Below, in pieces: positions 26,168 to 34,909 of a stretch of DNA of 64,000 nt. Each line of letters begins with the position of its first letter. The stretch's first letter is position 1. The position numbers and the translations under genes are program-made. Under the pieces are notes generated by a model, which made no database searches, was not told the origin of the DNA, and saw only the letters and a program-made list of their open reading frames with translations. Origin of the DNA: a virus; the IMG/VR virus record IMGVR_UViG_3300034093_001036, positions 24,580 to 88,579 of that record. One strand, given 5' to 3'.

Positions 26168-28201
26168 CTACTTGTTTATTTTAATTTCGCAATAATCTGT
26201 TGTGCAATACATCTCTCCCTGAGCCTCAAGATTTTCTGCTCCATCATAAATTGCAGCAAAATCAATGTGCTTTAACTTGCCAATATATGACTCGTATTGC
26301 TCTTCAGTAATACCTGTGTAGGGTTGCTGTGGATAAACTGTATTTCCCATTGGAAGGAATGAGACAGCCTTTAATTGTCCTTCGTACATATTGAGTGCTG
26401 GAACAATATGCTTTGACTCTGTTTCCTTGTCAAATGAAAGTGTTACAGAAACGCCATTGTCAGACCAATACTTTTGAGCAGTTGCAGCAAGTGCAATCTT
26501 TTCAAATAGTGTTACATCTTTTTCAGATCTTGGATGACCTGATTTAATTGGGAAGTAAACTACTGATGTGTTTGCTGATACAACATCGTCTTCAACTGTA
26601 TACCCTGCTGCTTTAAACAAATGCATCATTGGATCTGTGTTTCCAAAACGAACGGCACGAAGGAAGAACTCTCCTCCAGGACCCCAGTGAACTCCAGGAG
26701 TTGCACCAGAAAGAATTGAAACTGATCCTGATGGCTTAACTGTTGTTACACGAATTGATTCACGAACACATAACCATTCAGAGTACTGATGATCATAATG
26801 ACGAATCTTGTTGTATCCTTCATCCATCCACTCACGAACCGTTGGCAAACCCTTTTGATCTGCAAATGATGCAATACCAGTAAGTGATGTGCCAATACGA
26901 CGGTTGCGTTGCATGATACCGTTTGTTTGTGGCCAATGTGTTGGAACAAGTGTTACAGTCTTTCCATAAAGGTATGCAAACTTCAGGGTACGCAGGAAGT
27001 CTTCCTTAGATTCATGACGATTCAAGTGCACTTCTACAAGTGTACATAATTCGTATGACTCTAATGGCTGCTCCGCACAGGGATTAAAGCCCATCACACG
27101 ATAGTCTTTTCCATCTGGCGCATCCTTTAGTCTGCCATAGTTACGAGCAACATCAAGCCAGATAAAACCTGGCTCTCCATTTTCTGTAACTAAATCTACA
27201 TAGTCTTCGTACTTTGTTCCTACTTCTGCTGAAATAGAATTATTAGACATCCAAGCCCAACCTGGATTCTCTGGATCAAATGAGTTACGCTCTGGGAATA
27301 ACTCTGAGTTCTTTAGATTCATAAATGTTTCATCCCCTGCATTACCCAAAGCAAGGGTTGCTGATCTACGAACATTGCCTGATACCACACAGGTACCAAT
27401 AAGATTTACAAGGTCTACGATAGCACGAGAGTCTAGTGTTTCACCTGCTCTGGAGCCTATTACACGGTCTATATGGTCATGCAACTTGATAAGGGGTGCA
27501 GGACCTGATGCAACGCCTCCAAAGCCCTTAATAGGGGCTCCAAGAGGTCTTATCAAATCATAGTTAAATTTTTGAATGCTTTGGTTTGCTCTTAGATATG
27601 AGTTGATAAGAAGTCTAACTGACTCTACCCATCCCTCACGAGTGTCTGGGATTTCGAACACCTGTTCTGGTTCTGTTGGGGCATAGATTGCAAAATGCTT
27701 ATCCTGTCCCACTGTATCAAACCCTACACCAATACCAAGCATAAGGGCATCCATAACCCAAGCAAACAGGGCTCCTGGATCATTCTTGTCAAGGTCCTTT
27801 GTAGAAACCATTGCACAATTCTGTAGTGCTGCCGAGTTCTTTTTTTCCATTACCATTGGAGTTCCAAAAGCCCACATACCTCGTCCTGGTGGTGTCCACT
27901 TTAATTCAAACATTCTTTGGAATGCTTCTTGTGCAGACTTCTGAGCCTTATAATCATTCCATGGTAGACGGTTTTCTTTAGCATGATTCTTTTGAACTGA
28001 ATACATACCCTCGATTACTCGACGACAAACTTCGTGCCAACGCTCTTTAGTTCCATCCTCCTTCATACGAGAATAAGTACGGATAAATGTAATCTCTCCT
28101 AAAGAGTTTTCTGCTGCATCCTTAAAACCAAAAGGGCTTGGAGCAGAAACATATTTACCTATAAAATCTTCTGGAAGTCTAAAACTAAAAAAATCTGACA
28201 T
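26168..28201 (-). CDS. nrdJ: Ribonucleotide reductase class II (adenosylcobalamin-dependent)
   Basis: A 677-residue monomeric B12-dependent reductase that makes deoxyribonucleotides without oxygen or a second subunit. Cys129 (LQNCAMVS) and Cys386 (ELCTLVE) are the reducing pair, NPCAEQ (Cys375, Glu377) is the thiyl-radical site, and the C-terminal CTTDYC (Cys666/Cys671) is the CX4C shuttle pair as in the Lactobacillus leichmannii enzyme. The GNVRRSA and GGGEFFLRA-like regions also fit. The length is slightly below the bacterial ~740. It is expressed from its own TGCTATACT promoter and has an AAAGGACG ribosome site. Its location among late structural genes is odd. Confidence 0.93.
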   Translation of the reverse strand: MSDFFSFRLPEDFIGKYVSAPSPFGFKDAAENSLGEITFIRTYSRMKEDGTKERWHEVCRRVIEGMYSVQKNHAKENRLPWNDYKAQKSAQEAFQRMFELKWTPPGRGMWAFGTPMVMEKKNSAALQNCAMVSTKDLDKNDPGALFAWVMDALMLGIGVGFDTVGQDKHFAIYAPTEPEQVFEIPDTREGWVESVRLLINSYLRANQSIQKFNYDLIRPLGAPIKGFGGVASGPAPLIKLHDHIDRVIGSRAGETLDSRAIVDLVNLIGTCVVSGNVRRSATLALGNAGDETFMNLKNSELFPERNSFDPENPGWAWMSNNSISAEVGTKYEDYVDLVTENGEPGFIWLDVARNYGRLKDAPDGKDYRVMGFNPCAEQPLESYELCTLVEVHLNRHESKEDFLRTLKFAYLYGKTVTLVPTHWPQTNGIMQRNRRIGTSLTGIASFADQKGLPTVREWMDEGYNKIRHYDHQYSEWLCVRESIRVTTVKPSGSVSILSGATPGVHWGPGGEFFLRAVRFGNTDPMMHLFKAAGYTVEDDVVSANTSVVYFPIKSGHPRSEKDVTLFEKIALAATAQKYWSDNGVSVTLSFDKETESKHIVPALNMYEGQLKAVSFLPMGNTVYPQQPYTGITEEQYESYIGKLKHIDFAAIYDGAENLEAQGEMYCTTDYCEIKINK

Positions 28202-28234
28202 GTGTATCGTCCTTTCAAAAACGGAATAGTCCTA

Positions 28235-28243
28235 AGTATAGCA
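28235..28243 (-). promoter_or_regulatory. Promoter of nrdJ
   Basis: TGCTATACT on the minus strand gives a leader of about 27 bases with AAAGGACG before the ATG at 28201. No consensus -35 is visible. Confidence 0.5.
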
Positions 28244-28267
28244 GAGTTTTATGAAAAGCAAAACTCT
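28243..28267. terminator. Inverted repeat between oxygenase cluster and nrdJ
   Basis: AGAGTTTT and AAAACTCT form an eight-pair stem around a nine-base loop. It follows the end of the oxygenase string and abuts the nrdJ promoter, so a transcription end point is likely although the T-tract is internal to the stem. Confidence 0.45.
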
Positions 28268-28304
28268 CTATCTTATGTATAAGTTGATATTTAAAAATCT
28301 ATGG

Positions 28305-29075
28305 TTAAGACGTTAACTTTTTCCACTCTTCTTTTTGAATGGCTTGCTCAATTCTTACTTGTTTTTCTTCTTCTTTCCACTTATCAATAGTTTCTTGACT
28401 ATATTCAATTTCAAAATAATCCCAAAAAGAAACCATAGTATATCTTGTGCCTTCTAATATTTTACTAACACCATGCACATTTTCTATTCCTCCAGGAAAT
28501 ACATAGTAAGAGTATGCATTTGGTTTAAAGGATAAATAGATGTCCCACTTTTCTCCTTCTGAATTTATTTCAAAGTCTTCTTTTTCTTTACAAAAGAAAA
28601 GATCTCCACCTTCATAGTCGTTATTAAGATATAGAATACCCACATACTTATTTATTTCAAAAGCGTTTGGGACCCCGTCATTATCTGAGTTGTCAGAATG
28701 AGGAGAAGCAAAACCGCCAACATCCCACTTCTGTGCATGAGATGTATTGGCTCTAACTTTTCTTTCAAAAACCAGTTCAACTGCTTCTTTAAACTTTTCT
28801 CTAAGGTCATCAAAAAATGTTAGCGTTAGACCATGTTCTTCAAGTCCTGGATCGTTTGCCATTAATCCCATACCTAGAGATCCATAAAACGCTATGTCTC
28901 CCCAGTTTTCTCCTTTTGACTCTACATAATTAATTAGACATTGGCTTGTTTTTTCATCTATAAAATTAGGAATTTCAACAATTCTGTTGTGAGTTATACC
29001 TAAAACACCCTTATTATTTAATTCATCTTTTAAATATTTAAAGTTATCTTTATTAAGTTGATTAATGATAGTCAT
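28305..29075 (-). CDS. 2OG-Fe(II) oxygenase, Arg-type
   Basis: A 256-residue double-stranded beta-helix oxygenase. The iron triad is His126-Asp128 (SPHSDN) and His201 (NVHGVS); Arg211, ten residues after the distal His, should bind the 2-oxoglutarate carboxylate. The typical ILYLNNDYEGGDLFF strand pair follows the HxD. It would hydroxylate a protein or small-molecule substrate using 2-oxoglutarate and oxygen. It is the last gene of the leftward oxygenase string and overlaps the upstream oxygenase by 14 bases. Two of the seven classical members use Arg rather than Lys here, so the substrate may differ. Confidence 0.85.
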   Translation of the reverse strand: MTIINQLNKDNFKYLKDELNNKGVLGITHNRIVEIPNFIDEKTSQCLINYVESKGENWGDIAFYGSLGMGLMANDPGLEEHGLTLTFFDDLREKFKEAVELVFERKVRANTSHAQKWDVGGFASPHSDNSDNDGVPNAFEINKYVGILYLNNDYEGGDLFFCKEKEDFEINSEGEKWDIYLSFKPNAYSYYVFPGGIENVHGVSKILEGTRYTMVSFWDYFEIEYSQETIDKWKEEEKQVRIEQAIQKEEWKKLTS

Positions 29076-29874
29076 TTTTTATGTAAACCCCGCTGCTTCT
29101 TTCAATGTTCATTCTGTCTTTTTCCATTTGCATCCATGTATCTGGTCCATATTTTTTTTGATTCTCAATCCAAGCATCTGATGCTTGTTCATCTACATAC
29201 CAAAAAGATCTAACAAAATACTTTTCTCCTTCAGTAGTTTCTCTTACTCCATGCCAGTACGGTGGCCTTGACGGAAAGATAATTACATCTCCTTCTTCTG
29301 GCTTATAAGTAATTCTTGTAAAAGAATCTTTATTGGAAAATACTTTAAATTCAATTTCTCCGCCATTATAGTTACTATTTAAATACATATTGCAAGTCAG
29401 GGCTTGTTTTTCTCCTGGACCCTCTGCATCTTCTTGTGGATAGTCTGTATGAAAAGACATAGAATATCTTGAATTGTTGTTTTCAATATGTGGAGAGTCA
29501 CTTTCAGCCTTTGTAGAATCTTTTGAATTATAGTATTTGCATATGTCAGCCTTTAAAAATACTAAGTCCTCTAAGGATAGACCCGTTGTATCAACATAAT
29601 GCTTTGTTGTTTTATAAAAAACATCAAGTATATCCTTGTGTTGATCTGATACAAGAAAAGATTCTATGTATAAAGACCATTCTTGATCTGAAGGAAAAGA
29701 TTTAGATCGATAAAAATTGTTATTGAAAATTTTATAAATATCCCCAAAGTCATACCACTTTTCCCAAGTTGCGGAATCTAGAGAATCCAGAAGGCCACGC
29801 AAATCTTTAAATGGGTTCTTATATACAAAAATGTTTTGGTCTATTTTATTAAAATTAATATTTTTAATTGTCAC
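29062..29874 (-). CDS. 2OG-Fe(II) oxygenase, prolyl-4-hydroxylase type
   Basis: A 270-residue oxygenase with His142-Asp144 (SFHTDY), distal His208 (YWHGVR) and Lys218 ten residues later. A Lys in this position binds 2-oxoglutarate in collagen-type prolyl 4-hydroxylases. The strand CNMYLNSNYNGGEIEF and the segment YKPEEGDVIIFPS are standard for the family. It overlaps both neighbouring oxygenase genes (14 and four bases), so the three are translated together. It is most similar in layout to the next gene upstream, suggesting tandem duplication. Confidence 0.85.
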   Translation of the reverse strand: MTIKNINFNKIDQNIFVYKNPFKDLRGLLDSLDSATWEKWYDFGDIYKIFNNNFYRSKSFPSDQEWSLYIESFLVSDQHKDILDVFYKTTKHYVDTTGLSLEDLVFLKADICKYYNSKDSTKAESDSPHIENNNSRYSMSFHTDYPQEDAEGPGEKQALTCNMYLNSNYNGGEIEFKVFSNKDSFTRITYKPEEGDVIIFPSRPPYWHGVRETTEGEKYFVRSFWYVDEQASDAWIENQKKYGPDTWMQMEKDRMNIERSSGVYIKNDYH

Positions 29875-30707
29875 ATTGCTACCTTAGATTCATCTATACC
29901 CTTTTTAATATTTGGCTTTTTGAAATCGTGATACCTGTCACCTCTATCAATTCTTTCTTTTTCCATCTTTGCCCATTCTTCAACACCAAATTTTTCTTGA
30001 TTATCGTGCCACTCTTTTGTTCCAGCAAATGGAATTTGATAAAAGCATCTAATAAGATATTTGTCAATATTTCTAATTCTTTTAACACCGTGAAGGTATC
30101 TTCCCTCTTGAGATAATAAATCTGGATGGCCTGAAGGAAAAACCAAAACATCTCCAGCCTCTGGTTTATAATCTATAACCGTTTTATTCCCAGTTAAAAA
30201 TGTTATACCTCCATCGCCATAGTCATCATTCAAATACATTGTGCATGTTAATGCAAATTGTGCTCCTGGGCAATCTGTTTCAAGGGCTTTATAGTCTGAG
30301 TGATGGATCATTTCTAAAGAATCTTTATCGCTATTTGGATCATTGTCATGAGTATATTTTGAAATTGATGGGCCCATAATAATCCAGTCCTCTCCTATTT
30401 TAAGATTATGGGCAGACATAAAATTTTCGGTTGCATAACCAAATGCATGCTGTATTGTTTCTAATGCCTCAACCTCTTCTAAATATAGTGTGTTATTAAT
30501 ATTAGGATCATCTTCATTTAGAAAATTACCAATGACATATACATAGTGTCCAAACCTACTCCATGGTTGCCAATCGTCAAATAAAAAACTAGTTCCTTTG
30601 TTTAATTCAGACTGCTTAAATAATTCTACAATCCTTTTATTGTTTGGAATTAACCCTTTGTAAACATAAATGTTTTCATCTAATTGTTTAACTGTAATAT
30701 TATTCAT
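29871..30707 (-). CDS. 2OG-Fe(II) oxygenase, prolyl-4-hydroxylase type
   Basis: A 278-residue oxygenase with His136-Asp138 (IHHSDY), distal His206 (YLHGVK) and Lys216 at +10. TCTMYLNDDYGDGGITF and YKPEAGDVLVFPSG match its neighbour closely. It is served by the TGGTATAAT box at 30746-30754, which overlaps the stop of the upstream JmjC-like gene. Substrate unknown; the Lys favours a prolyl-hydroxylase-like mode of cofactor binding. Confidence 0.85.
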   Translation of the reverse strand: MNNITVKQLDENIYVYKGLIPNNKRIVELFKQSELNKGTSFLFDDWQPWSRFGHYVYVIGNFLNEDDPNINNTLYLEEVEALETIQHAFGYATENFMSAHNLKIGEDWIIMGPSISKYTHDNDPNSDKDSLEMIHHSDYKALETDCPGAQFALTCTMYLNDDYGDGGITFLTGNKTVIDYKPEAGDVLVFPSGHPDLLSQEGRYLHGVKRIRNIDKYLIRCFYQIPFAGTKEWHDNQEKFGVEEWAKMEKERIDRGDRYHDFKKPNIKKGIDESKVAM

Positions 30708-30745
30708 TTTTTGTCCCCCATTGGATTATCTTTAAACATATAATT

Positions 30746-30754
30746 ATTATACCA
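30746..30754 (-). promoter_or_regulatory. Extended -10 promoter inside end of JmjC-like gene
   Basis: TGGTATAAT is formed by the last Val codon and stop codon (GTA TAA) of the 30747-31301 gene. It would produce a ~30-base leader for the oxygenase starting at 30707. Confidence 0.45.
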
Positions 30755-31301
30755 CCTTGTCTCCAAATAAAATTGCAAAACCAAATCTAGGGGTTATGGG
30801 TTCAACATAGTGGTAAGTTCCACCAGGTATATACAATAGATCTCCTTCTTCTAATATAACATCCATAAAAGGTTGATCATTTTCAACAGAATCATAAAGT
30901 CTCCAACGTGTTTTACCTTTACATTGCCAATGTATATTGTTTTCCCTGTCTTCATGTTTGCCAATAACTTGTCCGCTATCTTCAAGTTTAAGTGAACCAA
31001 ATAACTGACATGTTACAACCTTTAAATCTTTAAAACAAGGATAAAATCTAGAATGAACTTCTTTTACAAATAAATTTACTGAACTTATAATCTGTGCCTC
31101 ATCATAAAATAATGCGTATGGATTAGGCAAAATCTTTTTACCAGTTTTTTTGTGCTCATAATCATTTACAAACTGAAGCACTTCATCCCAGGTAACTTCA
31201 GGCATTGATATTTTTGGAAAAAGAGTTGCTACTTTATTATTATAAGCATTTAAAAAATTATCTTGATCTAAAAAATTAAAATCAAAACTTTTATTTTTCA
31301 T
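30747..31301 (-). CDS. JmjC/cupin-type Fe(II) oxygenase
   Basis: A 184-residue protein distinct from the surrounding oxygenases. Residues ~112-135 (HEDRENNIHWQCKGKTRWRL) match the JmjC/ROX pattern in which HxD (His116-Asp118) is followed by a Trp and a K-x-W-R-L strand; EEGDLLYIPGGTYHYVEPI supplies the distal His164. Family members such as ribosomal oxygenases hydroxylate protein side chains. It is short for a JmjC enzyme, so it probably consists of the catalytic core only. It overlaps the upstream oxygenase by four bases. Confidence 0.7.
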   Translation of the reverse strand: MKNKSFDFNFLDQDNFLNAYNNKVATLFPKISMPEVTWDEVLQFVNDYEHKKTGKKILPNPYALFYDEAQIISSVNLFVKEVHSRFYPCFKDLKVVTCQLFGSLKLEDSGQVIGKHEDRENNIHWQCKGKTRWRLYDSVENDQPFMDVILEEGDLLYIPGGTYHYVEPITPRFGFAILFGDKVV

Positions 31302-31972
31302 TTTGATTTTCCATGTGAACGAATTGTAAAGAAAAAAGGAATAACATATCTAATTCCTTTTTTAATTTCTCTTACTCCGTGAATATAATTTAAATCTCCA
31401 GGGAAGAAATATGCAGAACCCGCTTTTGGCTTAAACTCAATTCCTTGATTTGGGAAATATAACTCTCCACCTTCATAGTCATCATTAAGATAAAAAAGAC
31501 CTGCAATATCATACCAAGGAAAATCATTTGGCTTTCCTACATTGTCTCCTTCGTGCAACTCTTTATCTGCATGTGGGTTTTGTAGTTGTCCTGGAAGCCA
31601 TCTAACAATTGCTGTTGCTGTGGGCCAGGCGTCAATATTAAAAAAATCATTTACTTCTTCTGTAAGCCTGTCTTGAAGGCTTTTAATTACTGGGTTTATA
31701 TTTTTATTATTTTGATCTAATCTATCTCCAGTGCAGACTCTGTCATCCCAATATTTAGAATCATAAATAACAGTTCCTTCTTCGTTATAGTGAGTTTCAG
31801 TAATATCCCAAATTGTAATATTTTTTGCTGATTCTGATAAAAAAGATAGTTCTTCGTCGGTCATAAAATTGTTTCGTGCTTGGATCATATCTGCACTTTT
31901 ACCAAAAAATCCAGAGGGAGTTATTGAAAATCTATCTTTATCTTGGTGATTAGAGTACTCTATTTTTTTCAT
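31298..31972 (-). CDS. 2OG-Fe(II) oxygenase, Arg-type
   Basis: A 224-residue oxygenase with His134-Asp136 (NPHADK), distal His198 (YIHGVR) and Arg208. The AGLFYLNDDYEGGELYFP strand and FKPKAGSAYFFPGD segment are characteristic. A TGATATACT box six bases before the ATG predicts a leaderless mRNA, so this gene starts a transcription unit that continues through the JmjC-like gene and three more oxygenases. Confidence 0.87.
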   Translation of the reverse strand: MKKIEYSNHQDKDRFSITPSGFFGKSADMIQARNNFMTDEELSFLSESAKNITIWDITETHYNEEGTVIYDSKYWDDRVCTGDRLDQNNKNINPVIKSLQDRLTEEVNDFFNIDAWPTATAIVRWLPGQLQNPHADKELHEGDNVGKPNDFPWYDIAGLFYLNDDYEGGELYFPNQGIEFKPKAGSAYFFPGDLNYIHGVREIKKGIRYVIPFFFTIRSHGKSK

Positions 31973-31978
31973 ACAGTT

Positions 31979-31987
31979 AGTATATCA
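31979..31987 (-). promoter_or_regulatory. Leaderless extended -10 promoter of oxygenase gene
   Basis: TGATATACT ends exactly six bases before the ATG at 31972. Confidence 0.6.
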
Positions 31988-31992
31988 TCTTT

Positions 31993-32727
31993 CTATTCAT
32001 ATTTGCGCTGCTCCCAGATTTCATTTTTATATATTCCGCCATTTGGTTTTCTATAAATTTGATAATTTTCTATTGATTGCTTCATTAGTTCAACTGCATT
32101 ATCTTGTTCTATTATTTCAGAAGTCCAGGATTCTCTTTTAAATGGCAGAAGTTGAGCATACGCTGTTCCTTCTGGAATAATTCCCTCAAAACCCTCACAA
32201 ATAAAAAATGGAAAAGATCCAGGCATATGAACTTTGTCGTTATCCACAATTCCACTAGTTAGCAAAAATGGTAACTCAAATCTGTTAAATGGCTGAGTAT
32301 ACAATACGCTATATCCTGGAGGAGTTTTTATTTGCCAATCTGGAGTTATTGCAAAATGATTTTTGTAATACCCGCGGGGGTGTTCAAACTGTGGCATTTC
32401 TGATCTTTCTTCAATTAAGTTTTTATATTTTACATTTAAAACTTTATGTTTTAGTCCAGAATCAGTCATGTAGAATTCAATATCGCAAGGAAGATTAAGA
32501 GAATATCCAGAACCCATAATATCAAAAATTGCAGGACAGGCCTTCCATGTAGGAACTTTTCCACCATCCTCTCCTATATAAAAAGAATTGTCTGTTGGTA
32601 ATTTTGCAAACCTATCTGCTTTTCTAAACCATTCAGGAATTGTTCTTATAATTGGAGTTGGTGCTGACTTGCTTTCTTTTGAAAGCCAAATTTTATTTGC
32701 AATAAAAGATATTTTTTCTGTATTCAT
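31993..32727 (-). CDS. Beta-rich protein of unknown function, paralog of next gene
   Basis: A 244-residue protein that starts with an IPEWFRKADRF-type segment. It aligns over its length with the 236-residue gene at 32727-33437: PAIFDIMGSGYSLNLPCDIE versus PVSLANTTGWTFSFPEDISF, and IIPEGTAYAQLLPFKRE versus TIPAGTPIVCIMPISLK. The layout recalls the DUF6065-type proteins that I remember from phages, but this is from memory. It has no HxD motif and is not an oxygenase. Its presence within the modification cassette suggests an accessory or substrate-binding role. Confidence 0.5.
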   Translation of the reverse strand: MNTEKISFIANKIWLSKESKSAPTPIIRTIPEWFRKADRFAKLPTDNSFYIGEDGGKVPTWKACPAIFDIMGSGYSLNLPCDIEFYMTDSGLKHKVLNVKYKNLIEERSEMPQFEHPRGYYKNHFAITPDWQIKTPPGYSVLYTQPFNRFELPFLLTSGIVDNDKVHMPGSFPFFICEGFEGIIPEGTAYAQLLPFKRESWTSEIIEQDNAVELMKQSIENYQIYRKPNGGIYKNEIWEQRKYE

Positions 32728-33437
32728 TACTTGTCACTTTGATATTTATTAATTGAAAGTTTTAAGGATTTTACTTCGTGCTCTCCAAGGCTATTTCCTA
32801 AATGGTCAACAGCATCTCTATAAAAGTTTGTCCATTGTCCAGACTGAGTTATTTCTCCAGAGGCTTTTCCATATTCAGAAAGATTCTTTTCAAAATCTTG
32901 ATCTTTTACATAGTCGTACAGATTTACTTCTGTTGCTTGGAGTTTTTTTAAACTAATTGGCATAATACAAACAATTGGTGTTCCTGCTGGTATTGTTATT
33001 ACTTCATTTGCCCTTGTTATTTTCCATGCATATGGAAGTGGAGCAAGATGGACAACTGGACTAATTACACTTGAGAATCCTTGAACACCATCAATAAATT
33101 GATTTGGAACTGGAAGGAGCAGTAGACTAATCTCATCAGTACTTTTAAAATATAAACCACTATTAAAACTTATAGTTCCGTTAGCCCTGTTTGCATGAAC
33201 ATACTTTTCTCCAGAAAGAATTTCAAGGTCTTCAGATCTAGAGTTTGGATCTGTTCCTTTCCAAATAAAAGAAATGTCTTCTGGAAAAGAAAATGTCCAT
33301 CCTGTTGTGTTTGCCAACGATACTGGGAAGCAATGATAGGCGTGTTTGTCAAAAGTTTCATCCATCCAGTTTCTTCTAACTTTTAAAGTATCAAAAGTTA
33401 CATCAGAATGTGGTGTTTGATAAACATCTATAGACAT
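32727..33437 (-). CDS. Beta-rich protein of unknown function, paralog of previous gene
   Basis: A 236-residue protein sharing the same strand order as its downstream neighbour, including the GW-F and PAGTP-type turns. A possible DUF6065 relationship is unverified. It begins one base after the stop of the 33439-34125 oxygenase and its stop touches the next ATG, so both paralogs are co-translated between two oxygenases. No catalytic residues can be named. Confidence 0.5.
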   Translation of the reverse strand: MSIDVYQTPHSDVTFDTLKVRRNWMDETFDKHAYHCFPVSLANTTGWTFSFPEDISFIWKGTDPNSRSEDLEILSGEKYVHANRANGTISFNSGLYFKSTDEISLLLLPVPNQFIDGVQGFSSVISPVVHLAPLPYAWKITRANEVITIPAGTPIVCIMPISLKKLQATEVNLYDYVKDQDFEKNLSEYGKASGEITQSGQWTNFYRDAVDHLGNSLGEHEVKSLKLSINKYQSDK

Positions 33438-33438
33438 G

Positions 33439-34125
33439 TTAGTTTCCTGTTTCTAAAAACATCTCTGGTCCATGGAATTTTGCGCTGTAGTCTAGCATTG
33501 TTACAATTGAATATTTAGTTCCGCTAGTAACTGGCATTGCTCTATGAGAATACATATATGTTGATGGGAAAATATACAAATCTCCAGCACGTGGTTTTAC
33601 TAATAAATCTTGGTGTTGAAAATGTAAACCACCGTCGACGTAGTCGTCATTTGGGTATGCAACCAAAGACACTGTACAGTTATAAGAAAATCCATGATCA
33701 TGATGATATTGGAAATGCTGACCCTCATGGTATCTAATAAAATTCATTGCTTCCCAAAACCTTAGTTCTGCAATATTAAACATTTTACGATAGTGCTCAA
33801 CTGCTGGACTTTTTCTATCGTAGCAGTCTTGCCAAAGTTGTTGAAGCGCTAAAGATGCTTCTCCTGGTCTTTGTGCCATATCTTTCTTTGTAAACTTAAA
33901 GTCAACACAATCTCTATATTCTGGCATGCTTTCTTGATAGCCAACAAACGCTTCCATCCAGTGAAATGGGTTGCTTTGGTCTTCAAGAACAGACTCTAAT
34001 CTGTTAATAATATCCAGTTCTTTAGGTAAAACATCTCTATAGACAAAAATTCCACTCCCTAGATCTTCAAAAGACGACCAGGTTTGCTCTATAGGGGTTG
34101 TCTCAGTTTGAACATGTTTTTGCAT
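33439..34125 (-). CDS. 2OG-Fe(II) oxygenase, prolyl-4-hydroxylase type
   Basis: A 228-residue oxygenase with His141-Asp143 (YHHDHGF), distal His194 (YSHRAM) and Lys204 at +10. The VAYPNDDYVDGGLHF and KPRAGDLYIFPSTYMY segments closely follow those of the 34161-34865 protein, with which it shares an N-terminal layout (FVGYQ..YRDCVDFKF versus VRNCIDIKYK). The two are paralogs. It has a promoter TGCTATAAT ~27 bases upstream and an AGGAAAAA ribosome site. Confidence 0.87.
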   Translation of the reverse strand: MQKHVQTETTPIEQTWSSFEDLGSGIFVYRDVLPKELDIINRLESVLEDQSNPFHWMEAFVGYQESMPEYRDCVDFKFTKKDMAQRPGEASLALQQLWQDCYDRKSPAVEHYRKMFNIAELRFWEAMNFIRYHEGQHFQYHHDHGFSYNCTVSLVAYPNDDYVDGGLHFQHQDLLVKPRAGDLYIFPSTYMYSHRAMPVTSGTKYSIVTMLDYSAKFHGPEMFLETGN

Positions 34126-34151
34126 TTTTTCCTGCTTTCTACTATGTATAT

Positions 34152-34160
34152 ATTATAGCA
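34152..34160 (-). promoter_or_regulatory. Extended -10 promoter of oxygenase gene
   Basis: TGCTATAAT lies at the 3' end of the upstream oxygenase gene and yields a short leader with a ribosome site before the ATG at 34125. Confidence 0.45.
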
Positions 34161-34865
34161 CTAGTTATTCTTATGATGTAAATCGTTATAGTCTGTCATA
34201 ATTACAACAGAATACTTTATACCCTGCAATAATTCACAAGAGGCATGCTCATAAACAAAATTTGATGGGAAAAGAACAATGTCTCCAGCCTGGGGCTTAA
34301 TCTTTAATTCTTGTCTTGGAAACTCTAATTCTCCACCAACATAGTCATCATTAAGATATAGTATTGCAGATATTGTACATGCATAGAATGGGCCATGGTC
34401 ACCATGAAGTTTAAAATATTTCCCAGGTAGATACTTAACAAAATTAAAGGCTTCTTTGTATTTCATCTGAAGATGCCATAAAGACTCATAATCATTTAGG
34501 CAGACATCTAATGCGTCTTCTACCTCTTTGTGTATGTCAAACATGTCTTGATTAAAAGATATCCCAGACTTTCCAAGCATATCTCTTTTATATTTTATAT
34601 CAATGCAGTTCCTAACATAATCTAAATTTTCTACATCATTAACCATTGCTGTAGACCAAGAAAGGTTACAGTCTGGATCGTTTGCTGAGTTTTCTAGTCT
34701 TTTAATTATACTATCACACTGGCTTCTATTTATGGCATTTTTATATACATTAATACCGTAGCCAATATTTAAAACCTCTATGTTATTTGACATTGATCTA
34801 GACTTTAGCCTACTGTCTGCTTTTTCTAATCTTGGTAAATCAAGCCACCCAAAGTTATTTGTCAT
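34161..34865 (-). CDS. 2OG-Fe(II) oxygenase, prolyl-4-hydroxylase type
   Basis: A 234-residue oxygenase with His154-Asp156 (KLHGDHG), distal His207 (YEHASC) and Lys217 at +10. AILYLNDDYVGGELEFP and KPQAGDIVLFPSN are typical. It is a paralog of the downstream oxygenase and also resembles the one at 47410-47931. TGCTATAAT six bases before the ATG indicates leaderless expression. Confidence 0.87.
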   Translation of the reverse strand: MTNNFGWLDLPRLEKADSRLKSRSMSNNIEVLNIGYGINVYKNAINRSQCDSIIKRLENSANDPDCNLSWSTAMVNDVENLDYVRNCIDIKYKRDMLGKSGISFNQDMFDIHKEVEDALDVCLNDYESLWHLQMKYKEAFNFVKYLPGKYFKLHGDHGPFYACTISAILYLNDDYVGGELEFPRQELKIKPQAGDIVLFPSNFVYEHASCELLQGIKYSVVIMTDYNDLHHKNN

Positions 34866-34871
34866 TCTAAT

Positions 34872-34880
34872 ATTATAGCA
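34872..34880 (-). promoter_or_regulatory. Leaderless extended -10 promoter of oxygenase gene
   Basis: TGCTATAAT ends exactly six bases before the ATG at 34865. Confidence 0.6.
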
Positions 34881-34909
34881 TATCTACATATTTATACAAA
34901 ATATTAATT

